A stretch of DNA of 64,000 nucleotides, from the NCBI GenBank assembly GCA_030655135.1, contig JAURWC010000042.1, positions 378,553-442,552 of the forward strand, read 5' to 3'. Of the stretch, positions 8,682-17,691 are shown piece by piece (the first letter of the stretch is position 1; each line of letters starts with the position of its first letter). A program made the position numbers and the translations under genes. Origin of the DNA: Hyphomicrobiaceae bacterium (GTDB lineage: Bacteria; Pseudomonadota; Alphaproteobacteria; Rhizobiales; Hyphomicrobiaceae). The notes beneath the pieces are model-generated. The model saw nothing but the letters and a program-made list of their open reading frames with translations, searched no databases and was not told where the DNA came from.

Positions 8682-9236
8682 ATGACCAGCATAGCCCGGA
8701 CGCTGCCCGCATTCGGCAAACGAGGAAATGGCGTGCCTCAGAAGAGCCGGATCGTTGCGTCCGTGCCCGTGACGAAGCGCAGCGCGCCGCTAGCCAAGGC
8801 TCCCGCGAAAAAACGAACGACGGCCCCCTCCCGGGTGAGGGCGGCCCCTGCAGCGGTGTTCCGGGCCTGCGCGGCCGCCTTCAACGCCGCGTTCGCAAGT
8901 CTCCGTGTTGCAGCTTCCGTCTCGCGTCAGAACGCACTATCGGCGCTCGCGGGCTTTCGCAGGGCCAGAGCCGACGCCAAGCCTCAGGCCCAGACCGCGA
9001 TGTTGAATGACGCGCTAGCGGTTGAGCGGAATTCCATGCGGCACGGGTCCGGTGCCGGGCCGGCGCCGAGCTTCAACGGGACCGTGCCGGCAGTCAAAGG
9101 CCGCAACACGGATCTTCTTCCTACGCTGCCCGAATTCGACTTCGCCGCGGAACTCGTTGCACCCGATCCTGTGCCACAGGCTGAGGCCGTGGCATTCGCT
9201 GAAACCTTCAGCGCACCGGCCCCCCACAAGATCTGA
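8682..9236 (+). CDS. Hypothetical protein with histone-H1-like basic N-terminus
   Basis: A 184-residue frame with a good AGGAG site at 8671-8675, six bases before the ATG at 8682. The first 60 residues are rich in Lys, Arg, Ala and Pro (AKAPAKKRTTAPSRVRAAPA), followed by a short Ala-rich amphipathic stretch; the C-terminal third is acidic (LPEFDFAAELVAPDPVP). No domain is recognised. The basic Ala/Pro/Lys segment resembles low-complexity nucleic-acid-binding tails, which is inference from composition only. It stands alone on the plus strand ahead of dnaB. The 262 bases after it (9237-9498) show no gene; dnaB regulation must lie there. Confidence 0.55.
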   Translation: MTSIARTLPAFGKRGNGVPQKSRIVASVPVTKRSAPLAKAPAKKRTTAPSRVRAAPAAVFRACAAAFNAAFASLRVAASVSRQNALSALAGFRRARADAKPQAQTAMLNDALAVERNSMRHGSGAGPAPSFNGTVPAVKGRNTDLLPTLPEFDFAAELVAPDPVPQAEAVAFAETFSAPAPHKI

Positions 9237-9498
9237 GTTGCCGCGCACATCAATTCTGCGTCGCCGGCACGCCATCAACAGTTACCCGCGCGTGACGGCA
9301 CCGTTAGCGGATTGCTCCGCATGCGCAGGGGCGTAGGTCAAACTTTTTCGTACCGGCTGAGCGGCCGGAGGCGATTCGATACGCATGCACAAGCGGCAAA
9401 TTTTGAGTCTGTTGAAACCGTGGAGAGAGGTCGATGTTGGCGTGAGTGGCGCCGTCGTGGCCTAGTTCGCGCCGCCACGTGCGGCTAGCTTCCTGCGC

Positions 9499-11019
9499 AT
9501 GGCACAGACAGCACTTACCACGACCGACCGGCTGCGTTCAGCGGCGACCACCGACGAGCCGCTGAACTTCCGGCAGGCGCCGCATAACATCGAGGCGGAG
9601 CAGGCCTTGTTGGGCGCGATTCTCGTCAACAACGAGTCGCACGACCGCGTGTCGTCGTTTCTGGAGGTCGGACACTTTTTCGATCCGTTGCACGGCGAAA
9701 TCTTCGACACGCTGAGCAAGCTGATCCACGCCGGCAAGCAGGCTACACCGATCACGCTGAAGACGTTCTTCGAGAACGCCGAGCCCATCGATGCGGACCT
9801 GACGGTTCCCCAGTACCTCGGCCGTCTCGCCGCAAGCGCCACCACGATCATCAACGCTGAACAGTATGGCCGCACGGTTTACGATCTGGCGGTCCGCCGC
9901 AACTTGATCGTCATCGGCGAAGATCTGGTCAACGGCGCTTACGACAGCCCGGTCGACTATCCGCCGGAGCAGCAGATCCAAGAGGCGGAAGGCCGTCTGT
10001 ATGAACTTGCCGAGCAAGGCAAGTACGGCCAAGGCTTCCTCAATTTCGGACAGGCCCTGACTCACGCCATCGACATGGCGTCGAGCGCCTTTCAACGCGC
10101 AGGCGGCCTCTCCGGCCTGTCGACTGGCCTCGTTGATCTCGATAACCGCATGGGCGGCCTGCAATCGTCGGACTTGATCGTACTTGCCGGGCGCCCGTCG
10201 ATGGGCAAGACCGCGCTGGCAACCAACATCGCCTACAACGTCGCCAAGAACTTCAAGAGCGAGATGCAGTCCGACGGCACGGAGAAGGTGCTGGACGGAG
10301 CCATCGTCGGCTTCTTCTCACTCGAAATGTCGGCCGAACAGCTGGCCACCCGTATTCTGTCCGAGCAGGCCGAGATCTCGTCGGAGAAGATCCGCCGCGG
10401 CATGATCAACGAGGACGAGTTCCGCAAGCTCGTCGAAGTCTCCCAGGAGATGAGCCGCATCCCCCTCTACATCGACCAGACGGGCGGCATCACGGTGGCA
10501 CAGCTCTCGGCGCGGGCCCGCAAGCTGAAGCGGCAAAAGGGCCTGGGCTTGCTGATCGTCGACTATTTGCAGCTGTTATCGGGCACCGGCCGCTCGGGCG
10601 AGAACCGGGTGCAGGAAATCACGCAGATCACCACCGGCCTCAAGGCGCTCGCCAAGGAACTGGCCGTGCCGATCATCGCGCTGTCGCAGCTGTCGCGTCA
10701 GGTCGAACAGCGCGAAGACAAGCGGCCGCAGCTTTCGGACCTGCGTGAATCAGGCTCGATCGAGCAGGACGCCGACGTCGTCATGTTCGTTTTCCGTGAG
10801 GAATATTACGTAGAGCGTAGTAAGCCTTCGGAAACAAAGGTCGAAGAGTTACTGCAATGGCAGCAGCAGATGATGGCGGTTCACGGCAAGGGCGAGGTGA
10901 TCATCGGCAAGCAGCGCCATGGTCCCACGGGAACGGTGCAGCTGTCGTTCGAGGCGCAGTTCACCCGCTTCGGCAACCTCGCCAAGGAATTCCACCTGCC
11001 CGAACGCATGGGCGATTGA
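9499..11019 (+). CDS. dnaB: Replicative DNA helicase DnaB
   Basis: Unwinds DNA at the replication fork as a hexameric ring. 506 residues, normal length. The N-terminal domain begins with PHNIEAEQALLGAILVNN; the RecA-like C-terminal domain carries Walker A GRPSMGKTALA (about residue 233) and Walker B LLIVDYLQLLSG. The segments LSQLSRQVEQREDKRPQLSDLRESGSIEQDAD and VIIGKQRHGPTGTV are standard DnaB signatures. Alphaproteobacterial dnaB is commonly near alr and radA, as here. No intein or insertion is present. A palindrome pair separates it from alr. Confidence 0.98.
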   Translation: MAQTALTTTDRLRSAATTDEPLNFRQAPHNIEAEQALLGAILVNNESHDRVSSFLEVGHFFDPLHGEIFDTLSKLIHAGKQATPITLKTFFENAEPIDADLTVPQYLGRLAASATTIINAEQYGRTVYDLAVRRNLIVIGEDLVNGAYDSPVDYPPEQQIQEAEGRLYELAEQGKYGQGFLNFGQALTHAIDMASSAFQRAGGLSGLSTGLVDLDNRMGGLQSSDLIVLAGRPSMGKTALATNIAYNVAKNFKSEMQSDGTEKVLDGAIVGFFSLEMSAEQLATRILSEQAEISSEKIRRGMINEDEFRKLVEVSQEMSRIPLYIDQTGGITVAQLSARARKLKRQKGLGLLIVDYLQLLSGTGRSGENRVQEITQITTGLKALAKELAVPIIALSQLSRQVEQREDKRPQLSDLRESGSIEQDADVVMFVFREEYYVERSKPSETKVEELLQWQQQMMAVHGKGEVIIGKQRHGPTGTVQLSFEAQFTRFGNLAKEFHLPERMGD

Positions 11020-11036
11020 TTTTGCCATTTGAACCA

Positions 11037-11125
11037 GGGGTCAGACCTCGGTCTGACCCGTTGCTCGACAAGGTGATCCCATTTCGCAGTGCGCGTGGCC
11101 CGAGGTCAGACCGAGGTCTGACCCC
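11037..11125. repeat. REPIN-like pair of GGGTCAGACC palindromes
   Basis: Two hairpin-forming copies: 11038-11047/11050-11059 (GGGTCAGACC, TC spacer, complement) and 11104-11112/11115-11123 (GGTCAGACC, GA spacer, complement), about 65 bases apart. The same element recurs at 39348, 45532, 50680 and 63381. It fills most of the dnaB-alr gap. Confidence 0.85.
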
Positions 11126-11155
11126 GAAATTCGGGGCTCGGCAAGGTGTGCTGGC

Positions 11156-12280
11156 ATGAGTGCCGTTCCACCTTCGGCGACGGGGATCGTCACGATTGAT
11201 CTTCGGGCGATCCAGGAGAACTGGCGGGCGCTGGCAGAGCGCGTGCGGCCGGCGGAGTGCGGGGCCGTCGTCAAGGCCGACGCGTACGGGCTCGGTGCGG
11301 AACGGGTCATCCCGGCGCTGGCGGCTGCGGGATGCCGCAGCTTCTTCGTGGCGACACCTCAGGAGGCGGCGCAGGCAATGCGGCTGGCCGCTGCGCCCAC
11401 CATCTACGTGCTGGATGGGTTGCTGCCGGGGGCGGGTGACGCGCTCATCGATGCCGCGGCGATTCCTGTGCTGTCCGATATCGGCGCCGTGCGGGAGTGG
11501 GCGGCGCTGGCGGCCCGGAGAGACGTCCGATTGCCCGCGGCCCTGCAGCTCGACAGCGGATTGAACCGCCTTGGGCTCAGCGAAGCCGACGTCATGACCC
11601 TGGCTGCCGATGCGGAGCTGTTTGCGTGGCTCGATCTCAAGCTGGTGATGAGCCATCTGGCCTGCGCCGACGATCCCGACGACGCAAAGAATGCCGCACA
11701 GCTCGGCGCCTTCCGCCAACTGGCGGCGCGCCTGCTTCCCGCGCCGCTGAGCCTTGCCGCATCGGATGGGCTGATGCTCGGGCCCGATTTCCATTTCGAT
11801 CTCGTACGGCCGGGATATGCCCTTTACGGCGGGCAGGCCTTCAAGGGTGGAGCGACGCCGGTCAGGCCCGTGGTGCGCGTCGAAGCGCGCGTGCTGCAGG
11901 TGCGCGACGTGGGCGATGGCGAGACGGTGGGCTATTCGGCGACGTTCAGCGCCAAGGGCCCGCGCCGCATCGCGACGATCGCGGCTGGATATGCCGACGG
12001 CCTGTTCCGGCATCTCAGCGCGGGTGACCGGGAAACCGGGGGGAGCGTTTCGATCAACGGGCATCTGGCGCCAATCGCCGGCCGGGTGTCGATGGATCTG
12101 ATCACAGTCGACGTCACGGACGTGCCCGGTACGCCTCCGCAACGTGGCGACCTCGTCTGCGTCATCGGCGACGGACTGCCAATTGAAGCTGTCGGCGCGG
12201 CCGCGGGCACGATCGGCTACGAAGTCCTGACGAGCCTGGGCCGCCGCTTCCACCGCATCTATCTCGACGGAGACGCTTGA
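11156..12280 (+). CDS. alr: Alanine racemase
   Basis: PLP-dependent interconversion of L- and D-alanine for peptidoglycan. 374 residues. The N-terminal TIM barrel carries VVKADAYGLGA, with Lys40 as the PLP-binding residue. The C-terminal beta domain contains VGYSATFSAKGPRRIATIAAGYADG, whose Tyr acts as the second catalytic base in the family, and AGRVSMDLITVDVTD. A two-base gap and an in-gene GGAG site link it to radA, so the two are probably co-transcribed. The second REP-like palindrome ends about 30 bases before the start codon. Confidence 0.97.
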   Translation: MSAVPPSATGIVTIDLRAIQENWRALAERVRPAECGAVVKADAYGLGAERVIPALAAAGCRSFFVATPQEAAQAMRLAAAPTIYVLDGLLPGAGDALIDAAAIPVLSDIGAVREWAALAARRDVRLPAALQLDSGLNRLGLSEADVMTLAADAELFAWLDLKLVMSHLACADDPDDAKNAAQLGAFRQLAARLLPAPLSLAASDGLMLGPDFHFDLVRPGYALYGGQAFKGGATPVRPVVRVEARVLQVRDVGDGETVGYSATFSAKGPRRIATIAAGYADGLFRHLSAGDRETGGSVSINGHLAPIAGRVSMDLITVDVTDVPGTPPQRGDLVCVIGDGLPIEAVGAAAGTIGYEVLTSLGRRFHRIYLDGDA

Positions 12281-12281
12281 G

Positions 12282-13661
12282 ATGGCGCGTGCCTCCAAAG
12301 CCGGAAATTTCGTCTGCCAGGCCTGCGGCGCCGTCTCGACGCGGTGGGCCGGCAAGTGCACGACGTGCGGCGAGTGGAACACAATCGCGGAGGAAACCGA
12401 TGCGGGCCCGGCCCCAGGCTCCGGCATCACGCGAGCCACAAAGGGCCGCGCGGTCGCGTTGGAGACGCTGCAAGGCGGAGCTGCGGAAGCGCCGCGCTTT
12501 TCGTCGGGCATCGCCGAACTCGATCGTGTCACCGGCGGCGGCATCGTGCCAGGCTCAGCCCTGCTGATCGGCGGCGAACCGGGAATCGGCAAATCGACGC
12601 TGCTGTTGCAACTGACCGCCCTGCTCGCCAGAGCCGGACGCCGCACGATCTATTTCTCCGGAGAGGAAGCCTCGGCGCAGGTGCGGCTGCGGGCCGAGCG
12701 GCTTGGCCTTGCCGATGCGCCCGTCTCGCTGGCGGCTGAAACCAACCTTGCCAACATCCTCGAGACGCTGTCGGACGGCAAGCGCGCCGATCTGATCGTC
12801 ATCGATTCCATCCAGACGCTCTGGTCCGACGCGCTCGATGCGGCGCCGGGCACCGTCAGCCAGGTGCGCGCGGCGACGCAATCGCTGATCCGCTACGCCA
12901 AGACGGAAGGCGTCGCGTTGCTGCTGGTCGGCCACGTCACCAAGGAAGGCCAGATCGCCGGCCCCAAGGTGATCGAGCACATGGTGGATACCGTCCTGTC
13001 GTTCGAGGGCGATCGCGGCCACACGTTCCGCATCCTGCGGGCGACCAAGAACCGCTTCGGCGCTACCGACGAGATCGGCGTGTTCGAGATGGGCGCGCAG
13101 GGGCTGACCGAGGTGGCCAACCCGTCAGAGCTGTTCCTCGGCGACCGGCACTCGACGGCCCCCGGCAGCGCGGTGTTTGCCGGAATTGAAGGCACGCGCC
13201 CATTGCTGGTCGAAATCCAGGCGCTGGTGGCGCCCTCCAACCTTGGGCAACCGCGGCGTGCCGTCGTCGGCTGGGATTCCAATCGCCTGTCGATGCTGAT
13301 TGCCGTGCTGGCGGCCCGCTGCGGCGTGTCGCTGGCCAACCACGACGTCTATTTGAACGTCGCCGGCGGCTTCAAGATCGTGGAACCGGCCGCAGACCTG
13401 GCGGCGGCCGCCGCCCTGCTCTCTTCGTTCAGCAACGTGGCGCTGCCGCACGACCGGGCCTATTTCGGCGAGATATCGCTGTCGGGTGCCGTTCGCCCAA
13501 GCGCGCATACGGCTTTGCGCCTGAAAGAAGCCCAAAAGCTGGGCTTTTCCCATGCGGTTCTTCCGGCCGTGGGCGACGCAGGAGGCGGCAAGGGCAAGCT
13601 CGGCCTCACCCGCGTCAGCCACCTCAAGGAGCTTGCGGACGGCATTGGCCCGTGCGACTGA
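12282..13661 (+). CDS. radA: DNA repair protein RadA (Sms)
   Basis: A RecA-like ATPase that processes branched recombination intermediates. 459 residues. The N-terminal C4 zinc finger (CQACGAVSTRWAGKCTTCGEW, given here only as its CxxC pairs), Walker A GEPGIGKSTLL (about residue 98), the RadA-specific KNRFG motif (about residue 257) and a C-terminal Lon-protease-like domain (YLNVAGGFKIVEPAADLA) are all present in order. It starts two bases after the alr stop codon. Confidence 0.97.
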   Translation: MARASKAGNFVCQACGAVSTRWAGKCTTCGEWNTIAEETDAGPAPGSGITRATKGRAVALETLQGGAAEAPRFSSGIAELDRVTGGGIVPGSALLIGGEPGIGKSTLLLQLTALLARAGRRTIYFSGEEASAQVRLRAERLGLADAPVSLAAETNLANILETLSDGKRADLIVIDSIQTLWSDALDAAPGTVSQVRAATQSLIRYAKTEGVALLLVGHVTKEGQIAGPKVIEHMVDTVLSFEGDRGHTFRILRATKNRFGATDEIGVFEMGAQGLTEVANPSELFLGDRHSTAPGSAVFAGIEGTRPLLVEIQALVAPSNLGQPRRAVVGWDSNRLSMLIAVLAARCGVSLANHDVYLNVAGGFKIVEPAADLAAAAALLSSFSNVALPHDRAYFGEISLSGAVRPSAHTALRLKEAQKLGFSHAVLPAVGDAGGGKGKLGLTRVSHLKELADGIGPCD

Positions 13662-13725
13662 GGGGCCGGGGAAGGTTTATTGCTGCGGCGTCGCAGCCTG
13701 AAATCGAAGACGGGGACTAGCGATC

Positions 13726-14289
13726 ATGATCGGGCCATTGAGCTACCTTGACATCGGCCTCCTCGCGGTAGCCTTCATCTCCGGCATTCTGGCCATGTAC
13801 CGTGGTTTCACGCGGGAACTGCTGTCGATCATTTCCTGGGCCGTCGCCGGCGCGGCAGTGCTCTATTTCGTGCTGTTCCACAAGAAGTTCGCCGAGGATA
13901 TGGCCGCCCAAACCGGCACTCAGGTACCGATCGCGCAGATCGCCATCGGCGCCGTCATCTTCCTGATCGTGCTGATCATCGTCCACCTCATCACGGCGCG
14001 CATCTCGGACGCCATCCTCGACAGCCGCGTCGGCATGGTCGACCGGGTGTTCGGGCTGATCTTCGGCGTGCTCCGCGGGTTCCTTCTGGTCGTAATTCCC
14101 TATATGTTCTACCTGCACTTCATTCCGGACGAGACCAAGCACTTCGACTGGGTTCGCAATTCGCAATCGTTGCCGTATCTCAAGTCGACGGGGCTGAGCC
14201 TGCAGTCGGTTCTCGTCAACTACCTGCCGTCGTCGTTGACCGACCCGGAAACGCCACCGGCCGCACCCACCGGAGAGCAACAGGGCTGA
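13726..14289 (+). CDS. CvpA family membrane protein
   Basis: 187 residues with four predicted membrane helices, beginning LDIGLLAVAFISGILAMYRGFTRELLSIISW, the usual CvpA start in which the FxRGxxRE segment is conserved. The family is linked to colicin V production and to envelope homeostasis, but the molecular activity is unsettled. As in many Proteobacteria it lies directly ahead of purF, here with a 155-base gap. The C-terminal 30 residues are Pro-rich and hydrophilic. Confidence 0.9.
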   Translation: MIGPLSYLDIGLLAVAFISGILAMYRGFTRELLSIISWAVAGAAVLYFVLFHKKFAEDMAAQTGTQVPIAQIAIGAVIFLIVLIIVHLITARISDAILDSRVGMVDRVFGLIFGVLRGFLLVVIPYMFYLHFIPDETKHFDWVRNSQSLPYLKSTGLSLQSVLVNYLPSSLTDPETPPAAPTGEQQG

Positions 14290-14444
14290 TCAATTGCCGA
14301 TCCGCGGCAATCTCGCGCTGGATTTGTCATCTGGTTATCATATATGTGACACGCTGCTGGCGGCGGTTGTGCTGAAGGTGTAAGCCAAGCCGCTACCAAC
14401 GTATTGTTTTGACGGGCGAACGGGTGCTTGAGCGGGAGGCAACC

Positions 14445-15980
14445 ATGACGCACGGTCTCGATCACGACATGTCAGTCCAAAAGCCGTCAGTGCAAGACGC
14501 GGATAGCGCGGACCTTGCAGCGGGCGACTATGGTTATTCGCGCTACGGCGATGATCGCCTGCGCGAAGAGTGCGGCGTCTTCGGCGTATTCGATCACCCC
14601 GATGCGGCCGCCCTGACGGCGCTCGGCCTGCACGCCCTTCAGCATCGCGGACAGGAAGCTTGCGGCATCGTCGCGTTCGACGGCAAGCAGTTCAATTCGG
14701 AGCGGCGGCATGGCCTCGTCGGCGACAACTTCAATAACGCCAGCGTCATTCAGCGCCTCACCGGCCGGATGGCCGTCGGCCATAACCGCTATTCCACAAC
14801 CGGTGGCACTGCGCTGCGCAACATCCAGCCGCTGTTCGCCGATCTCGACACTGGCGGCTTCGCGCTCGCCCACAACGGCAACCTCACCAACGCACTGACG
14901 CTGCGCCGCGAGTTGATCTCGTCGGGTGCCATCTGTCAGTCGACATCCGACACCGAAGTCATCCTGCACCTGCTGGCGCGCTCCAAGAAGCGCCGCATCG
15001 TGGAACGCTTCGTTGAAGCGCTGCGCCAGATCGAGGGTGCTTATGCGCTTGTCTGCCTCACTAATGAAATGATGATCGGCGCGCGCGATCCGATCGGTAT
15101 CCGGCCCTTGATGCTCGGCCGGCTCGGCAAATCTTACGTGCTGGCCTCCGAAACATGTGCGCTCGACATGGTCGGCGCTGAGTTCGTGCGCGAAATCGAG
15201 AACGGCGAAGTCGTCGTCATTACCGATGCGGGTATCGAGAGCCACCGGCCATTCCCGCAGCGTGCGGCGCGGCCTTGCATCTTCGAGTACATCTACTTCG
15301 CCCGGCCCGACAGCGTCATCGGCGGCCGGTCTGTTTATGACATCCGCAAGCAGATGGGCATCCAGCTCGCGAAAGAGGCGCCGATCGAGATCGACGTCGT
15401 CGTGCCCGTGCCCGACAGCGGCGTCCCGGCTGCCATCGGCTACTCGCAGCAGTCCGGCGCGCCATTCGAACTGGGCATCATCCGCAATCACTACGTCGGG
15501 CGCACCTTCATCGAGCCGGAGCAGCGCATCCGCCAGCTCGGTGTGAAGCTCAAGCACTCCGCCAACGCTGGCGTCATTCGCGGCAAGCGCATCGTGCTGA
15601 TCGACGACAGCATCGTGCGCGGCACCACGTCCAAGAAGATCGTGCAGATGATGTTCGAAGCCGGCGCCAAGGAAGTGCACATGCGGATCGCCTCGCCGCC
15701 GATCACGCATTCCGACTACTACGGCATCGACACGCCGAGCCGCCATGACCTGCTTGCGGCGAACATGGATCTCGAAGGCATGCGCAAGTTCATGGGCGCC
15801 GACAGCCTGGCGTTCATGTCCGTCGACGGCATCTACCGCGCCGTCGGCTACGAAGCACGCGACCCCAACAACCCGCAGTTTACGGACCACTGCTTCACCG
15901 GCGAATATCCGACCGAGCTGACAGATCACAACGGCGGCGCACCCTCCAAGCAGTTGTCGTTGCTGGCGGAAGTCGGCTAA
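14445..15980 (+). CDS. purF: Amidophosphoribosyltransferase
   Basis: First committed step of purine synthesis: PRPP plus glutamine to phosphoribosylamine. The start at 14445 is chosen because GGGAGG lies just before it; a TTG at 14409 would add 12 residues. The N-terminal glutaminase has its nucleophile Cys in EECGVFGVF after a propeptide of about 42 residues that is normally cleaved. The phosphoribosyltransferase domain shows the PRPP loop VLIDDSIVRGTTSKKIV. The pairing with cvpA is conserved. No purine riboswitch could be identified in the 155-base leader. Confidence 0.97.
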   Translation: MTHGLDHDMSVQKPSVQDADSADLAAGDYGYSRYGDDRLREECGVFGVFDHPDAAALTALGLHALQHRGQEACGIVAFDGKQFNSERRHGLVGDNFNNASVIQRLTGRMAVGHNRYSTTGGTALRNIQPLFADLDTGGFALAHNGNLTNALTLRRELISSGAICQSTSDTEVILHLLARSKKRRIVERFVEALRQIEGAYALVCLTNEMMIGARDPIGIRPLMLGRLGKSYVLASETCALDMVGAEFVREIENGEVVVITDAGIESHRPFPQRAARPCIFEYIYFARPDSVIGGRSVYDIRKQMGIQLAKEAPIEIDVVVPVPDSGVPAAIGYSQQSGAPFELGIIRNHYVGRTFIEPEQRIRQLGVKLKHSANAGVIRGKRIVLIDDSIVRGTTSKKIVQMMFEAGAKEVHMRIASPPITHSDYYGIDTPSRHDLLAANMDLEGMRKFMGADSLAFMSVDGIYRAVGYEARDPNNPQFTDHCFTGEYPTELTDHNGGAPSKQLSLLAEVG

Positions 15981-16119
15981 CGACCGCATCGCCCGTCGCG
16001 CCGGGACCGTGTGAGCCGCATTTTCTGGAAACCACAGCAGGCGTGCAGACTTGCTCTGCACCGCAGACGTGCGCTAGCTGATGCTTCAGGGCCAGCGACG
16101 ACGTGGGACAACCGACTTC

Positions 16120-16884
16120 ATGAGTAAAACCAAGCGCCTTCAGGGCCGCCTCGCCTTTGTCAGTGGCGCCTCGCGCGGCCTGGGACGGGCCACGGCCCTC
16201 GCATTGGCCCGCGAAGGTGCTCACATCATCGTCACCGCCCGGACCAGCGGGGCTTTGGAAGAGCTGGACGATGAGATCCGCGCTGCCGGCGGCGCCGCCA
16301 CGTTGCTGGCGCTTGACCTGCGCAAATCCGACCGGCTGGACCAGCTGGGGCCAACGATCTTTCAACGCTGGGACAAGCTCGACGTTCTCGTTGCCAATGC
16401 CGGCATTCTTGGTCCGCTGTCGCCGCTGCCGCACGTGACGGCTGACGCATGGACGAGCGTGATCGAAACGAACCTTTCGGCCAACTGGCGTCTCATTCGC
16501 ACCTTCGATCCGTTGCTGCAGCGGGCGAAAGCTGCACGCGTGGTGTTCGTGTCGTCCAGTGCTGCGACGGCGAAGAATGCCTACTGGGGACCTTACGCCG
16601 TTTCCAAGGCGGGCCTTGAGGCGTTGGCCAAAACCTATGCCCACGAGAATGCGAACACGCCGGTGAACGTCAACATCGTCGATCCTGGCCCGATGGCGAC
16701 GGCGATGCGTGCCAAGGCTTTTCCGGGCGAGGATCCCAAGACGATCCCCACGCCTGCCGACGTCGCCCAGCTCGTGCTGGAGCTTTGCCTGCCGTCCGAA
16801 AAGCGCAATGGCGACATTGTGCGCTATCGCGAGTGGAGCAAGGCAAAGGACGCAGCGGCCGCAACCGCCGAGGCCGAGAGCTAG
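16120..16884 (+). CDS. SDR family NAD(P)-dependent oxidoreductase
   Basis: A classical short-chain dehydrogenase/reductase of 254 residues. The cofactor motif SGASRGLG (about residue 17), the NAG motif (VANAGIL), a Ser in VFVSSSAA and the catalytic YxxxK (YAVSK) are all present. The substrate cannot be told from sequence; many alphaproteobacteria have such a gene just after purF (family-level memory). The ATG at 16120 is preferred over 16081 because the SDR core begins shortly after it. It converges on the MBL gene with a 12-base gap. Confidence 0.9.
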   Translation: MSKTKRLQGRLAFVSGASRGLGRATALALAREGAHIIVTARTSGALEELDDEIRAAGGAATLLALDLRKSDRLDQLGPTIFQRWDKLDVLVANAGILGPLSPLPHVTADAWTSVIETNLSANWRLIRTFDPLLQRAKAARVVFVSSSAATAKNAYWGPYAVSKAGLEALAKTYAHENANTPVNVNIVDPGPMATAMRAKAFPGEDPKTIPTPADVAQLVLELCLPSEKRNGDIVRYREWSKAKDAAAATAEAES

Positions 16885-16896
16885 TTCCGCCGTAGG

Positions 16897-17691
16897 CTAG
16901 AACTCAACGATCATGCCGTCGTAGGCGGGCTCAATATGGGCGGGCAGATCGCGGCGAAGGGCGGCGTAATCGAGTTCAGCCGTCATGTGGGTGAGGATGG
17001 CGCGCTTGGGACGCAGCCGGTCGATCCACTCGAGAGCGCGCTTCAAATGGAAATGGCTGGGGTGCGGCTGGGGACGCAGCGCGTCGACGATCCAGACGTC
17101 GAGACCCTGCAGCAGCGCGATCGTTTCTTCCGGCATGTCGCTGATGTCCGGCGAGTAGGCGAGATTGCCAAAGCGGAAGCCAAGCGAGGGAATGTCGCCG
17201 TGCTGCTGCAGCAGCGGCAGCGCGCGCAGCGGGCCACCGGGTCCGGAAATCTGCACCTCCTGACCCGGTTTCAGTTCGAATGACTTCAGGATCGGCGAAT
17301 AGCTCGAGCCCGGTGGCGTTTCGAAACAATACTTGAAGCGCGGCACGAGGCTCGCGTACGTGGGTTCGTCGAGATAGACGTCAATGCGGCGCTTCATGGC
17401 GTAGGCCACCATGCGCAGATCGTCGATGCCGTGGGTATGGTCGGCGTGATCGTGGGTGTAGAGCACGCCGTCCAACGCCTCGACGCGTGCGCTCAGCAGC
17501 TGTTCCCGCAAGTCCGGAGACGTGTCAACGAGCACGCTGGTGCGCCCGTCGCGGCCGGTACGCTCGACGAGAACGGAACAGCGGCGGCGGCGGTTCTTCG
17601 GCTCGGCGGGATCACACGCGCCCCAGGTGGGCCCGAGGCGCGGCACGCCGCCGGAGGATCCGCAGCCCAGGATGATCAACCGGTGGCTCAT
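16897..17691 (-). CDS. MBL-fold metal-dependent hydrolase
   Basis: 264 residues with the metallo-beta-lactamase motif THDHADHTHGIDDLR (HxHxDH), an early GCGSSGGVPRLG segment and a late ILTHMTAELDY histidine. These match the PhnP/RNase Z-like hydrolase group that sits next to tatD in alphaproteobacteria. It overlaps the tatD stop by four bases (ATGA), so translation is probably coupled. Likely a phosphodiesterase, but the true substrate is unknown. Confidence 0.88.
   Translation of the reverse strand: MSHRLIILGCGSSGGVPRLGPTWGACDPAEPKNRRRRCSVLVERTGRDGRTSVLVDTSPDLREQLLSARVEALDGVLYTHDHADHTHGIDDLRMVAYAMKRRIDVYLDEPTYASLVPRFKYCFETPPGSSYSPILKSFELKPGQEVQISGPGGPLRALPLLQQHGDIPSLGFRFGNLAYSPDISDMPEETIALLQGLDVWIVDALRPQPHPSHFHLKRALEWIDRLRPKRAILTHMTAELDYAALRRDLPAHIEPAYDGMIVEF

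Noticed and set aside
10961-12646. A 561-codon minus-strand frame across dnaB end, alr and radA start
   Set aside because: Spans three real genes and the REP pair; no domain.
14487-16061. A 524-codon minus-strand frame across purF
   Set aside because: Antisense shadow of purF without recognisable motifs.
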